A stretch of DNA of 64,000 nt from Roseovarius sp. ZX-A-9 (GTDB lineage Bacteria; Pseudomonadota; Alphaproteobacteria; Rhodobacterales; Rhodobacteraceae), in the NCBI RefSeq assembly GCF_028369135.1, contig NZ_JAPWHW010000021.1:1-64000 (forward strand), read 5' to 3'. Numbering within the stretch: position 1 is the first letter of the stretch; the number at the start of each line of letters is the position of its first letter. The position numbers were made by a program, and so were the translations under genes. Below the pieces are notes generated by a model, which searched no databases, was not told the origin of the DNA, and saw nothing but the letters and a program-made list of their open reading frames with translations. This document shows, piece by piece, positions 25,975 to 34,630 of this stretch.

Positions 25975-27665
25975 TTTTGATCCTTTGATGCGGCCTCGCG
26001 CCCCGGGCGCAGAACACCCCCGCGGCTGAGGGGGGTCACCAGCTGCTGATAAAAACCTAGCCAGCCATCGCGCATTTCGACGATCATGGGGCCAGTCTCT
26101 TCCACTCGGCGCGTCAGTTCTTCAGTTGAGACCATCAAATCGACAGAGCGGCCCGGCAGATCTATTCGGATCGGATCACCGTCACGCACCAGCCCGATGG
26201 GACCGCCCATCGCCGCCTCGGGCATGACCTGACCAACGACCACGCCGTGGTTGAGGCCAGAAAGCTGCCCATCCGTGACCAAGGCCGTTTTGCCTTTCAG
26301 AGAGCTGCCCGCCAAAGCCGCCGCAAACCAAGATGCCGAGGCCACTCCAGGCCCTCCCCTTGCACCAAGGCCGCGCAGAACAACCACCTCGCCTTCAGCC
26401 AGTTGCTCTGCCTCAAGCGCGTCCAAGGCTGCCTGTTGGGTTTCAAAAACCCGTGCAGGCCCTTCGAATACCAGGTCAGATGCGGCACTGGTTCCCAGTT
26501 TCAGGATTGCCCCTTCTGGTGCCAAGCTACCCTTGAAAACCATCAGTGACGGCCCAGCGGAAACCGGTCGTTCCAAAGACGCGATGGCCCCTTCACGCGC
26601 CGGGGCTGCCCGATCCAGCCGGTCACCCAATTCAACGCCGTCCACGCCGCGCGCCGTCAAATCCAACAGGTCGCGCAGCACTTTCATGACCGCCAGCGTA
26701 CCCCCCGCCTCGTCCAAATCTTCGATCCGGCCAGAGCCGTTCGGTTTGATCGCGCAGAGGACCGGCACTTTTCCATCGAGCTCCGCAAAGATGCGGTAGA
26801 TATCAACGGGAACTCGTCCTTCTTCGGCCACGGCCTGCAAATGGCGCATAACGTTGATCGACGTACTAAGTGCCAGAGCAACAGCAGCGGCATTGTGAAA
26901 AGCGGCAGGTGTCAAAACCTGTGACGGACGCAAATCTTCGTGGATCATCTCGACGATCCTTCGTCCCGACGCGCGGGCACGTTCGTACATTGTGTCACCT
27001 TCGGCAGCGGTCGGGGCGCTGCCCGGCAAGGTCATACCCAACGCCTCACTCATGATGTGCATCGAATTGGCGGTCCCCATCCCGACACAGACGCCGGGGC
27101 CGCGGATTGCCACACGCGACATGCAATCGATATCGCTGACAGTCAGCCCACCTGAGCCGAGCTTACCAACACTCTCGAACACGTCCTCGATATCAACCGG
27201 TACATTGTTTAATTGCCCACAGGCCTGATACCCGCCAATGACCAGCAGCGCGGGGATATTCAGCCGGGCGGCGGCCATCATGTGAGCTGGTGCTGTCTTG
27301 TCGCAAGACGCCAGACAGACCATGCCATCCAACTGCGGCCCTTCGACAGAAACCTCGATATCGTTCACAACCAGATCGCGTGACGGCAGGATGTAACTAC
27401 CCGAAGATCCCGCACAATGGATAAAGTCGCTCGGCGCAGTCGTTTTGATTTCAAAGGGAAGTCCACCAGCTGCGCGAATTTCTTCCTTAACCACAGCCGC
27501 GACCCGGTCGAGATGCGAGAAGCAACTGGACATCTCAGATGAGGTATTGATGACCGCGATTTTCGGCTTTTCCATATCGGCGGGATCAATGCCTAACGCG
27601 GTCCATTGAGCTTTTCGCAAAGCCCAAAGCGTACCTCCCTCGCGAAAATTGCTTCTGAGTTTCAT
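25971..27665 (-). CDS. IlvD/Edd family dehydratase (sugar-acid type)
   Basis: The 564-residue enzyme has the IlvD/Edd iron-sulfur and metal residues: Cys in SDFIHCAGSSGS, ASCDKTAPAHMMAA, GPGVCVGMGTANSM and the C-terminal TDGQLSGLNHGVVVGQVMPEA. In a context with TRAP uptake, aldehyde and GMC oxidoreductases it most likely removes water from an aldonic acid to give a 2-keto-3-deoxy acid, as in nonphosphorylative sugar pathways, and not branched-chain amino acid synthesis. Its ATG overlaps the FAD gene stop (ATGA) and its own stop overlaps the ALDH start. Confidence 0.88.
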   Translation of the reverse strand: MKLRSNFREGGTLWALRKAQWTALGIDPADMEKPKIAVINTSSEMSSCFSHLDRVAAVVKEEIRAAGGLPFEIKTTAPSDFIHCAGSSGSYILPSRDLVVNDIEVSVEGPQLDGMVCLASCDKTAPAHMMAAARLNIPALLVIGGYQACGQLNNVPVDIEDVFESVGKLGSGGLTVSDIDCMSRVAIRGPGVCVGMGTANSMHIMSEALGMTLPGSAPTAAEGDTMYERARASGRRIVEMIHEDLRPSQVLTPAAFHNAAAVALALSTSINVMRHLQAVAEEGRVPVDIYRIFAELDGKVPVLCAIKPNGSGRIEDLDEAGGTLAVMKVLRDLLDLTARGVDGVELGDRLDRAAPAREGAIASLERPVSAGPSLMVFKGSLAPEGAILKLGTSAASDLVFEGPARVFETQQAALDALEAEQLAEGEVVVLRGLGARGGPGVASASWFAAALAGSSLKGKTALVTDGQLSGLNHGVVVGQVMPEAAMGGPIGLVRDGDPIRIDLPGRSVDLMVSTEELTRRVEETGPMIVEMRDGWLGFYQQLVTPLSRGGVLRPGREAASKDQK

Positions 27666-29029
27666 TGTTTTGATCCCGCATTCTGACCGTGGTCATCGAA
27701 TTCCTCGGGCGCATCTCTGCCCAGGAACGCCCCCCGTGTTGTCAATTGCGCTTGCAGGTGCTGCACGTCGATACTGCGCACGAGACCGCCATGATCGGCG
27801 GCTGCCATCGCCGCCCCCAGACCCGCAGCCTCACCCATGGCGAAGCAGGTTCCGGCCACGCGCAGTGACGCTTGCGCCACATGTGTCGCCGACGCACAGC
27901 GACCCGCGACGATCAATCCCTCTCGTCCGCGTGGCAAGAGGCAGCGCCATGGGATTTGGTAAAACGTCCCGTCCTCCATCCAAACCCAGCGCGTTGCCCG
28001 ATCCGCGCCATGCTCTTCGACCGGCCACGCACAACAGCCTATGGCATCATCAAAGCGGGCGGCCCCCAACACATCTTGTTCCGTCAGGACATAGTCGCCT
28101 GTGATGCGGCGGCTTTCGCGGACACCTATCTGAGCCCCGGTATCCAACAGCCAAGCGTTCTCATAGCCCGGCACATGGTCGCGAAACGCAGCCAGATAGA
28201 GCTCGGCCATGCGGCGGCCATCAACCTCTGCCATACTCATCTCGGAGGTCGAGAGTGGGTCGGGGGGCTTGCCGTTATTCGAGACCCGCGTGATGTTCAG
28301 ATGAACAACAGAGTCATTGAACGAAAAAATTCCACCGGCTGTACGTGGTAAATCGTACCCGGCGGCAACTGCGGCCTCCAGATGGCGATGCAAGGCTGCG
28401 CGATCGGTCTGGTCCACGACAGCCGTGTCCACGCCTCCGAAACGGATCATTGTTGTTGGGAATTGCAGGTCATCAACGTCGCATTCCCATTCCGCCCCCG
28501 CCAGCGCCGCGATCTGACCGTCCCCTGACGCATCGACGACACAGGACGCCCGCACGGCCCAACGGCCATCAATGGACTCGAATACGGCACCCCGCACCTG
28601 ACCTTCTTCAACGATCGCCCGGACAGCCAGCGAATGAAGGCAAACCTCGATACCTTCCTCGCGCATCAGATCGTCAGCGATCAGTTTGATTGGTTCCGGG
28701 TGATAGGGCAGCGATGCAGTCTGCAGCCAGACTTTGGGCTGAACCTCGCATCCGCGCTGATGCAATCGCTGCACAACCTCGTCAGCGAACCCGCGCACAA
28801 GTCTCTGCACGCGGTCACCCCGGCGCCCATAAAGGCCGCAGATGCTGCCCAAGGTAACCGAGGTCAGAGTGCCGCCGAGAAACCCCATCTTTTCAACCAG
28901 CATCACGCGAGCACCGGAACGGGCCGCCGATACCGCCGCGGCCATACCCGCAGCACCGCCACCGACCACTAGAACATCAACATCGTGACGGAACTCGGTG
29001 GAAATTTCTGGTTCGATCAAGTGTCTCAT
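27662..29029 (-). CDS. FAD-dependent oxidoreductase
   Basis: 455 residues. The N-terminus has the dinucleotide motif VLVVGGGAAGMAAAVSAARS followed by VEKMGFLGG, and the middle has VVDASGDGQIAALAGAEW. The C-terminal part contains GLIVAGRCASATHVAQASLR and GTCFAMGEAAGLGAAMA, a layout seen in the large FAD_oxidored family of poorly characterised dehydrogenases and epoxyqueuosine-unrelated FAD enzymes. Start ATG 29029 overlaps the LacI stop by ATGA; no signal peptide. It is probably one of the oxidation steps of the LacI pathway; its electron acceptor is not evident. Confidence 0.82.
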   Translation of the reverse strand: MRHLIEPEISTEFRHDVDVLVVGGGAAGMAAAVSAARSGARVMLVEKMGFLGGTLTSVTLGSICGLYGRRGDRVQRLVRGFADEVVQRLHQRGCEVQPKVWLQTASLPYHPEPIKLIADDLMREEGIEVCLHSLAVRAIVEEGQVRGAVFESIDGRWAVRASCVVDASGDGQIAALAGAEWECDVDDLQFPTTMIRFGGVDTAVVDQTDRAALHRHLEAAVAAGYDLPRTAGGIFSFNDSVVHLNITRVSNNGKPPDPLSTSEMSMAEVDGRRMAELYLAAFRDHVPGYENAWLLDTGAQIGVRESRRITGDYVLTEQDVLGAARFDDAIGCCAWPVEEHGADRATRWVWMEDGTFYQIPWRCLLPRGREGLIVAGRCASATHVAQASLRVAGTCFAMGEAAGLGAAMAAADHGGLVRSIDVQHLQAQLTTRGAFLGRDAPEEFDDHGQNAGSKQ

Positions 29030-30075
29030 GTCGCAACGCCTCGGGGATTGGCGCTTTGGGCCGGATTGCGGCATCGTCCTGTGCTCCCTCGGATCATCAG
29101 ATCAACCGGATGGACAATGCAACGCGGCTCCAGCGCGGGGTTGGCAAGCCGTTCCAGCAACAGCGAGACACCGTCATCGACGATGGAACTGATCGGTTGG
29201 CGAACGGTGGTCAGCGACAAGGTTGCCCAAGAGGCCTGCTCGACATCATCAAACCCGACCACCCAGCAATCTTCTGGTACCCGGCAGCCTGCCTCCAACG
29301 CTCCATCCAGCGCGCCAAAGGCCAGCAAATCGTTGGCGCAAAATACCGCATCAGGTGGGTCGGCCAGATCAAGCAGTGAACGCATCGCTCTGCGGCCCGC
29401 GTCATGTGAAAAATCGACACGTCGTATGAGCGATGATTCAATCTTCGAACCTTTCTCTGACAGAGCCTTTAGAAACCCCGCTTCGCGGTTCTGGATCGTA
29501 CTGGCCTCGGTATTGCCAGTGATGTAGCCAATGCGACGTCGGCCATGATCCAAAAGGTAGGAAGCCACAAGCGCCCCACCAGACGTGTTGTCGCTAGATA
29601 CTTGATCACACGCCAAGCCATCCACGGTCCGATTGATCAACACCAATGGGGCAGAAGCTTGAATTGCTTCTTCCAGAACAGACGAGGTGCGTGTGGCGGC
29701 GGCAAAAATCACCCCATCGACAAGAGATTGGCGAATGGCGTCAATTGCCGCCACTTCGCCAGCGCCTTCGGTATCCCAAAGCACGACACGCATTTCCTGG
29801 TCCACGAGCGCGAGATTCAAAGCACGCAGAATATCTGTGTAGAGTGGATTGTTCAGCCGAGCCACTACGACGCCAATCACGCCAATCCGGCTGGTCCGCA
29901 TCGCCCGCGCCAAAACGTTTGGGCGGTAGTCAATCGTTCTGGCGGCAGCAAGAACCTTCTCCCGCGTCTCCGCGCTCACATTGTCCAGCCCTTGGAAAAC
30001 ACGCGAAACCGTAGCTTGGGAAACCCCCGCCGCCCGCGCCAGATCCTTGCTCGTTGAATTTGATTTCGATTTCAC
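29026..30075 (-). CDS. LacI family transcriptional regulator
   Basis: 349 residues. The helix-turn-helix is at about 8-28 (TSKDLARAAGVSQATVSRVF), followed by the hinge IDYRPNVLARAMRT and a periplasmic-binding-protein-like ligand domain (GYITGNTEASTIQNREAGF, VFCANDLLAFGALDGAL). It is the first gene of the minus-strand operon that runs to the GMC gene, so it probably represses its own transcription until a sugar is present. A perfect short palindrome lies 20 bases upstream of its start. The stop overlaps the FAD gene start. Confidence 0.93.
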   Translation of the reverse strand: MKSKSNSTSKDLARAAGVSQATVSRVFQGLDNVSAETREKVLAAARTIDYRPNVLARAMRTSRIGVIGVVVARLNNPLYTDILRALNLALVDQEMRVVLWDTEGAGEVAAIDAIRQSLVDGVIFAAATRTSSVLEEAIQASAPLVLINRTVDGLACDQVSSDNTSGGALVASYLLDHGRRRIGYITGNTEASTIQNREAGFLKALSEKGSKIESSLIRRVDFSHDAGRRAMRSLLDLADPPDAVFCANDLLAFGALDGALEAGCRVPEDCWVVGFDDVEQASWATLSLTTVRQPISSIVDDGVSLLLERLANPALEPRCIVHPVDLMIRGSTGRCRNPAQSANPRGVAT

Positions 30076-30094
30076 AGACAGACCATTTCAGTGA

Positions 30095-30109
30095 TTCTTT
30101 CGTAAAGAA
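30095..30109. promoter_or_regulatory. Candidate LacI operator (TTCTTT-CGT-AAAGAA)
   Basis: A perfect inverted repeat with six-base arms TTCTTT and AAAGAA around CGT lies 20 bases upstream of the lacI start codon, in the place where an autoregulating repressor would bind. LacI-type operators are palindromes of this size, although the usual central CG pair is displaced here. Confidence 0.5.
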
Positions 30110-30378
30110 GATCATGATTACGTATTCATAACAAGATTTTTTCATTCAAGCAGGTTTAGGTTGCAGGGCCAAAACACAGCACACGCTTTGAGCCCCCCCA
30201 GCCTGAGCGAACATGGCAGTGCGATCATCCCCACCTTCCGACAAGGCCCACCCCGGTGGCTGCGCCAGCTATTTTTACGACTGACCCGTTCGACTGTGCG
30301 ATTCAGCTTCCTGACGCTGAACACCCGTCACGCTCTGCCACACCGTGTGAGGATCTCGGACAGTTCTGTTCGGCATAG

Positions 30379-30552
30379 ATGGCGCACAATGCCGCGCTGC
30401 TCTTCCCTACGCGCTTTCACGCTGCCACAGCGAAGCGAAAGTCTGGTGCAAAAGCCACTTCGTCTGCCTCTCCCAAACCGACTGCAAACAATCAGGGCGC
30501 ATTGGGTTCGGCGCTCGCCGAGGCATTGAAGCGACGGACCGATCCCCAATAA
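30379..30552 (+). CDS. Small basic ORF, unrecognised
   Basis: A 57-residue frame from ATG 30379: MAHNAALLFPTRF, a Lys/Ala/Ser-rich linker (TAKRKSGAKATSSASP) and the tail GALGSALAEALKRRTDPQ. The tail resembles the extreme C-terminal helix of several larger alphaproteobacterial proteins, so this may be a leftover C-terminus and not a free-standing gene. No ribosome binding site is evident. Confidence 0.3.
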   Translation: MAHNAALLFPTRFHAATAKRKSGAKATSSASPKPTANNQGALGSALAEALKRRTDPQ

Positions 30553-30736
30553 AAGATGCCAAAGATATCGCGCTATCGACCGCACGTAAGCGGTGGAGGA
30601 ATGGCCGCAAGCGCGAACGTTCGGGCCAGGGCTCGAGGCCGATGTCGTGCATCAGGTGGGGCGGGAGGTCACGCGGAAACCTGTGTCGAGCCAGACCTCG
30701 TCAGAGCCCCCCCTGCCCCGCTCAAGCCAGCTTCGC

Positions 30737-30947
30737 ATGACAGCACCCACGGGTCCCTTCGCCACCGGTCGGTTGGCGCGCTGGGACGTGGTCGCGTCGT
30801 TCCTCGGGCGGGTTGTCGATGCGGGCGACGTCTGGTTCTTCCCTATGGAGGAGATCGCCGCACATGTGCGCAAGGTGACGGCGTCCGGCGAATACACCAC
30901 GCGCCGGATCAAATGCCGGCCTATGCGAGTCCGGCCCACGCCGCCGC
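30737..30947 (+). pseudogene. Polysaccharide deacetylase C-terminal remnant
   Basis: From the ATG at 30737 the translation contains FATGRLARWDVVASFLGRVV and then GDVWFFPMEEIAAHVRK, which matches the C-terminal end of NodB/PuuE-type polysaccharide deacetylases (DVWFxxxxEIAxHW). The catalytic His/Asp core is absent. It is a remnant abutting the IclR gene; the region between 30110 and 30979 otherwise holds no convincing gene. Confidence 0.45.
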
Positions 30948-30979
30948 GATCGGGAAATACGCGCCCTGAACCTCGCGGA

Positions 30980-31750
30980 TCACATCGCAGGCGTGACCGC
31001 GCGGATGCGCGACGCCGCGATTCGAAGCTGGGGCAGAAAGGCGGCGACCGCCGAGTCATGGTCGAATTCGTGCGACGCCAGACTGACGTTGATCGCCGCG
31101 ATCACCCTGCCCGCCAGATCGCGGACCGGCACCGCGAGGCCGCAAATCGAATCGTCAAACTCACGCTCGCCCCAGGCATAGCCGTCCTCGCGGATGCGGC
31201 GGATCATGCTGCCTAGTTTCGCACGGTCTATGATCGTGCGCCCGGTCAGCGCCCGGATATCCGCCGTTTCCAGATAGGCGTCCAGTTTACCGTCCTCCAG
31301 CCCCGCCAACTGTACCCGCCCCATCGACACCGCATAGGCGGGCATCCGACTGCCCAGCGCAGGGCTGAGCGGCAGAATGCGTTTGGCGTGCTGGCGTTGC
31401 AGGTAGACGATTTCGCCCTTGTCCAGAACCGATAGCGCACAGGATTGCCCGACCGTCGCGCACAACTCCTCCAGCGCGAACTGTGCTTCCTGCCAATATG
31501 GCAAGCTCGAGAGGTAGGACATGCCGAGCCGCAGCACGCCGGGCGTGAGCCAGTACTGCTTGCCATCCGTGTCCGCCATGCCGACCTCGATCAGGGTCAG
31601 CAGGAAGCGCCGCAGCACCGTTCGCGACAGCCCCGTCCTCTGGGCCAGCACGGCGAGTGTGCTGGGGGTCGTGACCTCGCTCATCACCTCAATGACCCTG
31701 AGTCCACGGGCAAAGGTGTGAACGAAGGTTTCGCTGTTCAATGAGGCCAT
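30980..31750 (-). CDS. IclR family regulator (copy 1)
   Basis: 256 residues with the IclR winged helix (STLAVLAQRTGLSRTVLRRF) and the effector domain (GSRMPAYAVSMGRVQLAG, EFDDSICGLAVPVRDLAGRV). The TV-LRR recognition helix is of the PcaR/PobR subclass that answers to aromatic acids. It faces away from the sulfurtransferase gene; the 182 bases between them hold a 13-bp inverted repeat. It probably activates or represses the sulfurtransferase-hydroxylase pair. The other IclR protein at 34631 is related but clearly different. Confidence 0.9.
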   Translation of the reverse strand: MASLNSETFVHTFARGLRVIEVMSEVTTPSTLAVLAQRTGLSRTVLRRFLLTLIEVGMADTDGKQYWLTPGVLRLGMSYLSSLPYWQEAQFALEELCATVGQSCALSVLDKGEIVYLQRQHAKRILPLSPALGSRMPAYAVSMGRVQLAGLEDGKLDAYLETADIRALTGRTIIDRAKLGSMIRRIREDGYAWGEREFDDSICGLAVPVRDLAGRVIAAINVSLASHEFDHDSAVAAFLPQLRIAASRIRAVTPAM

Positions 31751-31791
31751 GACACGTCCCTGTTGACAATCCGAAGGTGCGGATTCTACTT

Positions 31792-31829
31792 TGACCGCTA
31801 AGCGTTACATTATGTCCGCTTAGCGGTCA
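31792..31829. promoter_or_regulatory. 13-bp perfect inverted repeat, likely IclR operator
   Basis: TGACCGCTAAGCG (31792-31804) and its exact reverse complement CGCTTAGCGGTCA (31817-31829) are separated by 12 bases. Each arm also contains its own near palindrome CGCTAAGCG. It lies between the divergent IclR gene (start 31750) and the sulfurtransferase gene (start 31933). Such a long perfect match in a non-coding gap is a strong sign of a binding site. Confidence 0.7.
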
Positions 31830-31932
31830 CTATAGCATCCGTGACCGATTCCGATAGAGGAAAGTGAGATCTCATGCCAAAAGGTTGCAAGAATGCGCCG
31901 TCAGGTTCCGTACTTAAACAGGGGGGGCTGCA

Positions 31933-32829
31933 ATGACTTTTCCGACGACGCCGGATCACCTGCTGGCCTCTCCCGACGTTGCCATCGCCGAACACCTGAT
32001 CGCCACGCCGAACCGCAATCGGCTGTTTGTCGATTGCAGGCTGGGCGATCCGGAGGAAGAGTTCGACGATTTCCGCACCTGCCACATCCACGGCGCCGTT
32101 CATGCGCAAATCCGCGATGTACTTGCCGGGCCGCAGTCCGAGACCAGCGGCAACCTGCCCCTGCCCACACTCGATGCGCTGCAACACGCGTTGCGCAACT
32201 GGGGCGTGGATGAGCGGACCGAAATCGTGACCTATGGCCGCTCGCTCGCATTGGCTGCGCGGGGATGGTGGGTGCTGAAATGGGCAGGCCTTCGCAACGT
32301 GCGGGTTCTTGATGGCGGGCTCAAGGCCTGGATCAATGCCGGCGGGCCGGTCGCACAGGGCAATACGCCTGCGCGCCGTGGGCCGCCACCGGATGCCCTG
32401 TCGCTATCTCAGGGGAACATGCCGAGCATTGAGGTGGACGCCGTCGCGCGGATGGACGGCACGGCCATCCTGATCGATGCACGTGACGAGGCGGGGTACC
32501 TCGCCGGATGTATCCCGAATGCCGTCAATCGGCCAGCACCCGACCAGTGGACCCCGCAGGGTAAGCTGCGCACCAAGGCGGAAATCAGTCAGCTTTATGC
32601 AGAGGCAGGTGTCACACGGGGTCGCGAGATCGTCGTCTATTGCGGCGGCGGCGTACTCTCTGCGTTCGAGGTGCTGACCCTCTCGGCCCTTGGTCACACA
32701 CCGTACCTGTTTGTCGGAAGCTGGTCGGAATGGAACAAGTGCGGCGAACGGATGGCGCGTTCTGCCAACTACCTGCGCCAGATTGTCCGCGATGACCTGA
32801 ACGCCCAACCAGAAAGCGCCAAGGCATGA
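31933..32829 (+). CDS. Sulfurtransferase with two rhodanese domains
   Basis: 298 residues in tandem rhodanese domains. The second domain has the active-site loop YCGGGVLSAFEV with Cys at residue 237, close to the CGSGVTA loop of 3-mercaptopyruvate sulfurtransferases. The first domain has TYGRSLALAARGWW at the matching place and lacks Cys, as usual for non-catalytic halves. It overlaps the next gene, a flavin hydroxylase, by ATGA, which means the two are made together. Sulfur transfer to or from the ring or a thiol intermediate is a possible link; its substrate is not known. Confidence 0.88.
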   Translation: MTFPTTPDHLLASPDVAIAEHLIATPNRNRLFVDCRLGDPEEEFDDFRTCHIHGAVHAQIRDVLAGPQSETSGNLPLPTLDALQHALRNWGVDERTEIVTYGRSLALAARGWWVLKWAGLRNVRVLDGGLKAWINAGGPVAQGNTPARRGPPPDALSLSQGNMPSIEVDAVARMDGTAILIDARDEAGYLAGCIPNAVNRPAPDQWTPQGKLRTKAEISQLYAEAGVTRGREIVVYCGGGVLSAFEVLTLSALGHTPYLFVGSWSEWNKCGERMARSANYLRQIVRDDLNAQPESAKA

Positions 32830-34580
32830 CATATCAGACCTCCAAAACGCCCGCCCGCGCCGTCGAGGCGGATGTGATCATCTGCGGTAGCGGCCCGGTC
32901 GGGCTATCCTTTGCCTATCTTCTGGGACGCGCAGGAATACGCGCCGTCCTGCTGGAAAAACGCCCTGGCACCACGACCCTGCCCAAGGGGCAGTATGTCC
33001 ATTCGCAGACTGCGGAGCTCTATCTCCAGTGGGGCGTCTGGGACATGCTGGACACTGCCGGTTGGGAAATCCAGCGCTCCAACGGTCAGGGGTTTTACGT
33101 CAACGTCGCCAACGGCCCGGTGGCACAGGTCCGCTCGGCCACCGGCAGCGATGCGGAGTACCGCAGGAAATGGGAGCAACTGACCCCGGTCTATCCGCGC
33201 AAAATCCCGGCGTCGGATTACGAGGCGGCGATCCTGCACAAGGCGTCGCAATGGCCCAGCCTGACCACCTATTTCAACACCGAGGCCCACACCATCACCC
33301 CGCTGGACGACCGGGTAGAGGTCGAGGCCACGGACCGCATCACCGGGGAACAGTTGACGTTTTCCGCCCGCTACCTGATCGCCAGCGACGGAGCGCACAG
33401 CGTCGTGCGCAACCAGATCGGTCAGGGCGAGGATTACGGTCCCGCCTTCACCAACCAGATCCTTGTTGAATTCGAAGCCGAGTTGAAGAATACCCTCGGC
33501 AAGGACGGATTTTTCCATTCCTTCGTGCTCGACCCGCGCTATCCCGGCTGGTTCGGCAGCGAGCATCCCGAGACGGGTCTCTGGCGCTACAGCTTTCGCC
33601 ATGATGAGGACGAACTGCCCGAAGAGGCCGCAATCATAGAGCGGCTGCGCGGCGCGCTCGGGATGCCGGACCTGCCGGTCCGCATCGAAAAAACCTACCG
33701 GTTCGATTATACCACGGGCCTCTTGCGCAACTGGCGCGAGGGCAACATCCTGTTCGCCGGAGACGCGGCGCACTGGCACTCGCCCTGGGGCGGATTCGGG
33801 GCCAATTCGGGCGTGCAGGACGCCAACAACCTGTCGTGGAAACTAGCGCTTGTGCTCAAGGGGCTGGCCGGAGACGAGTTGATCGACAGCTACGTGGCCG
33901 AGCGCAAGAGCAAGGCACTCCAGACCGTCAAATCCGCGACCTACAACTCGCTACATTATCAGGCGATCGCGCAATCCGCGATCCTCGGAGAGCCCGACAT
34001 GCCACGCACCGGACAGATCAGTCAGGAGGCACGCGATTTCCTTGAGGAACGGATGATGTCGCATGGTGGCAACGCGGTGCTGCACACGGGTTACCAGCTT
34101 GGCACAACGTACAATTCCAGCGCCGTGATCCGTGACGGCGCAACGCCGCCAACGCCGCGTCTTGCCGAGTATATCGAGAGCACGACGCCGGGTGCGCGCG
34201 CGCCACATATCTGGCTGACGGGCAAGGATGCAAACCGGATATCGCTGGTGACGATGTGGGGGATGTGGTTCAGCCTTGTCGTGACACGCCAAGCCACAGA
34301 ATGGCAGAGGATCATCGATACCTATCGTGATCCCGGCCTGCCCCTGCACCTCGTCGATCTGTCCGCTCAAGGCGAGTATGTGCCCGAAGAGCCCAAGTTC
34401 ACCGCGCTTTATCGCGGCGAGGATGATTGCGGCATGGTGCTGGTGCGCCCCGACGGGTTTGTCGCCCGGCGGTTTTATGGGGACGCGGCGACCGAAGGTG
34501 CCGATTTCCTCGCCGACACGCTCCATCGGATCCTCGGGCAGGACGTCTCCGCCCGAGTGCTGGCCCCAAGCGTTGTGTGA
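32826..34580 (+). CDS. FAD-dependent aromatic hydroxylase (PheA/TfdB-like)
   Basis: The 584-residue flavoprotein monooxygenase has the dinucleotide motif IICGSGPVGLSFAYLLGRAG at 18-37, the DG motif in ASDGAHSVVRNQIG and the second FAD motif GDAAHWHSPWGGFGANSGVQD, followed by a thioredoxin-like C-terminal domain (YRGEDDCGMVLVRPDGFVARR). This arrangement fits phenol 2-monooxygenase and 2,4-dichlorophenol hydroxylase type enzymes, which put a hydroxyl on an aromatic ring using NAD(P)H. It is coupled to the sulfurtransferase gene and ends 9 bases before a strong hairpin. Confidence 0.9.
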   Translation: MTYQTSKTPARAVEADVIICGSGPVGLSFAYLLGRAGIRAVLLEKRPGTTTLPKGQYVHSQTAELYLQWGVWDMLDTAGWEIQRSNGQGFYVNVANGPVAQVRSATGSDAEYRRKWEQLTPVYPRKIPASDYEAAILHKASQWPSLTTYFNTEAHTITPLDDRVEVEATDRITGEQLTFSARYLIASDGAHSVVRNQIGQGEDYGPAFTNQILVEFEAELKNTLGKDGFFHSFVLDPRYPGWFGSEHPETGLWRYSFRHDEDELPEEAAIIERLRGALGMPDLPVRIEKTYRFDYTTGLLRNWREGNILFAGDAAHWHSPWGGFGANSGVQDANNLSWKLALVLKGLAGDELIDSYVAERKSKALQTVKSATYNSLHYQAIAQSAILGEPDMPRTGQISQEARDFLEERMMSHGGNAVLHTGYQLGTTYNSSAVIRDGATPPTPRLAEYIESTTPGARAPHIWLTGKDANRISLVTMWGMWFSLVVTRQATEWQRIIDTYRDPGLPLHLVDLSAQGEYVPEEPKFTALYRGEDDCGMVLVRPDGFVARRFYGDAATEGADFLADTLHRILGQDVSARVLAPSVV

Positions 34581-34588
34581 CGCTTACA

Positions 34589-34629
34589 GCGTTTCGCGAA
34601 AACCCGTAACTCAGGTTTTTGCGAAACGC
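34589..34629. terminator. Bidirectional terminator between convergent genes
   Basis: GCGTTTCGCGAAAACC (34589-34604) and GGTTTTTGCGAAACGC (34614-34629) form a 16-bp stem with one G-T mismatch and a 9-base loop, sitting exactly between the 3' ends of the hydroxylase and the second IclR gene. The A/T runs lie inside the stem, typical of a terminator serving both strands. Confidence 0.75.
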
Positions 34630-34630
34630 C

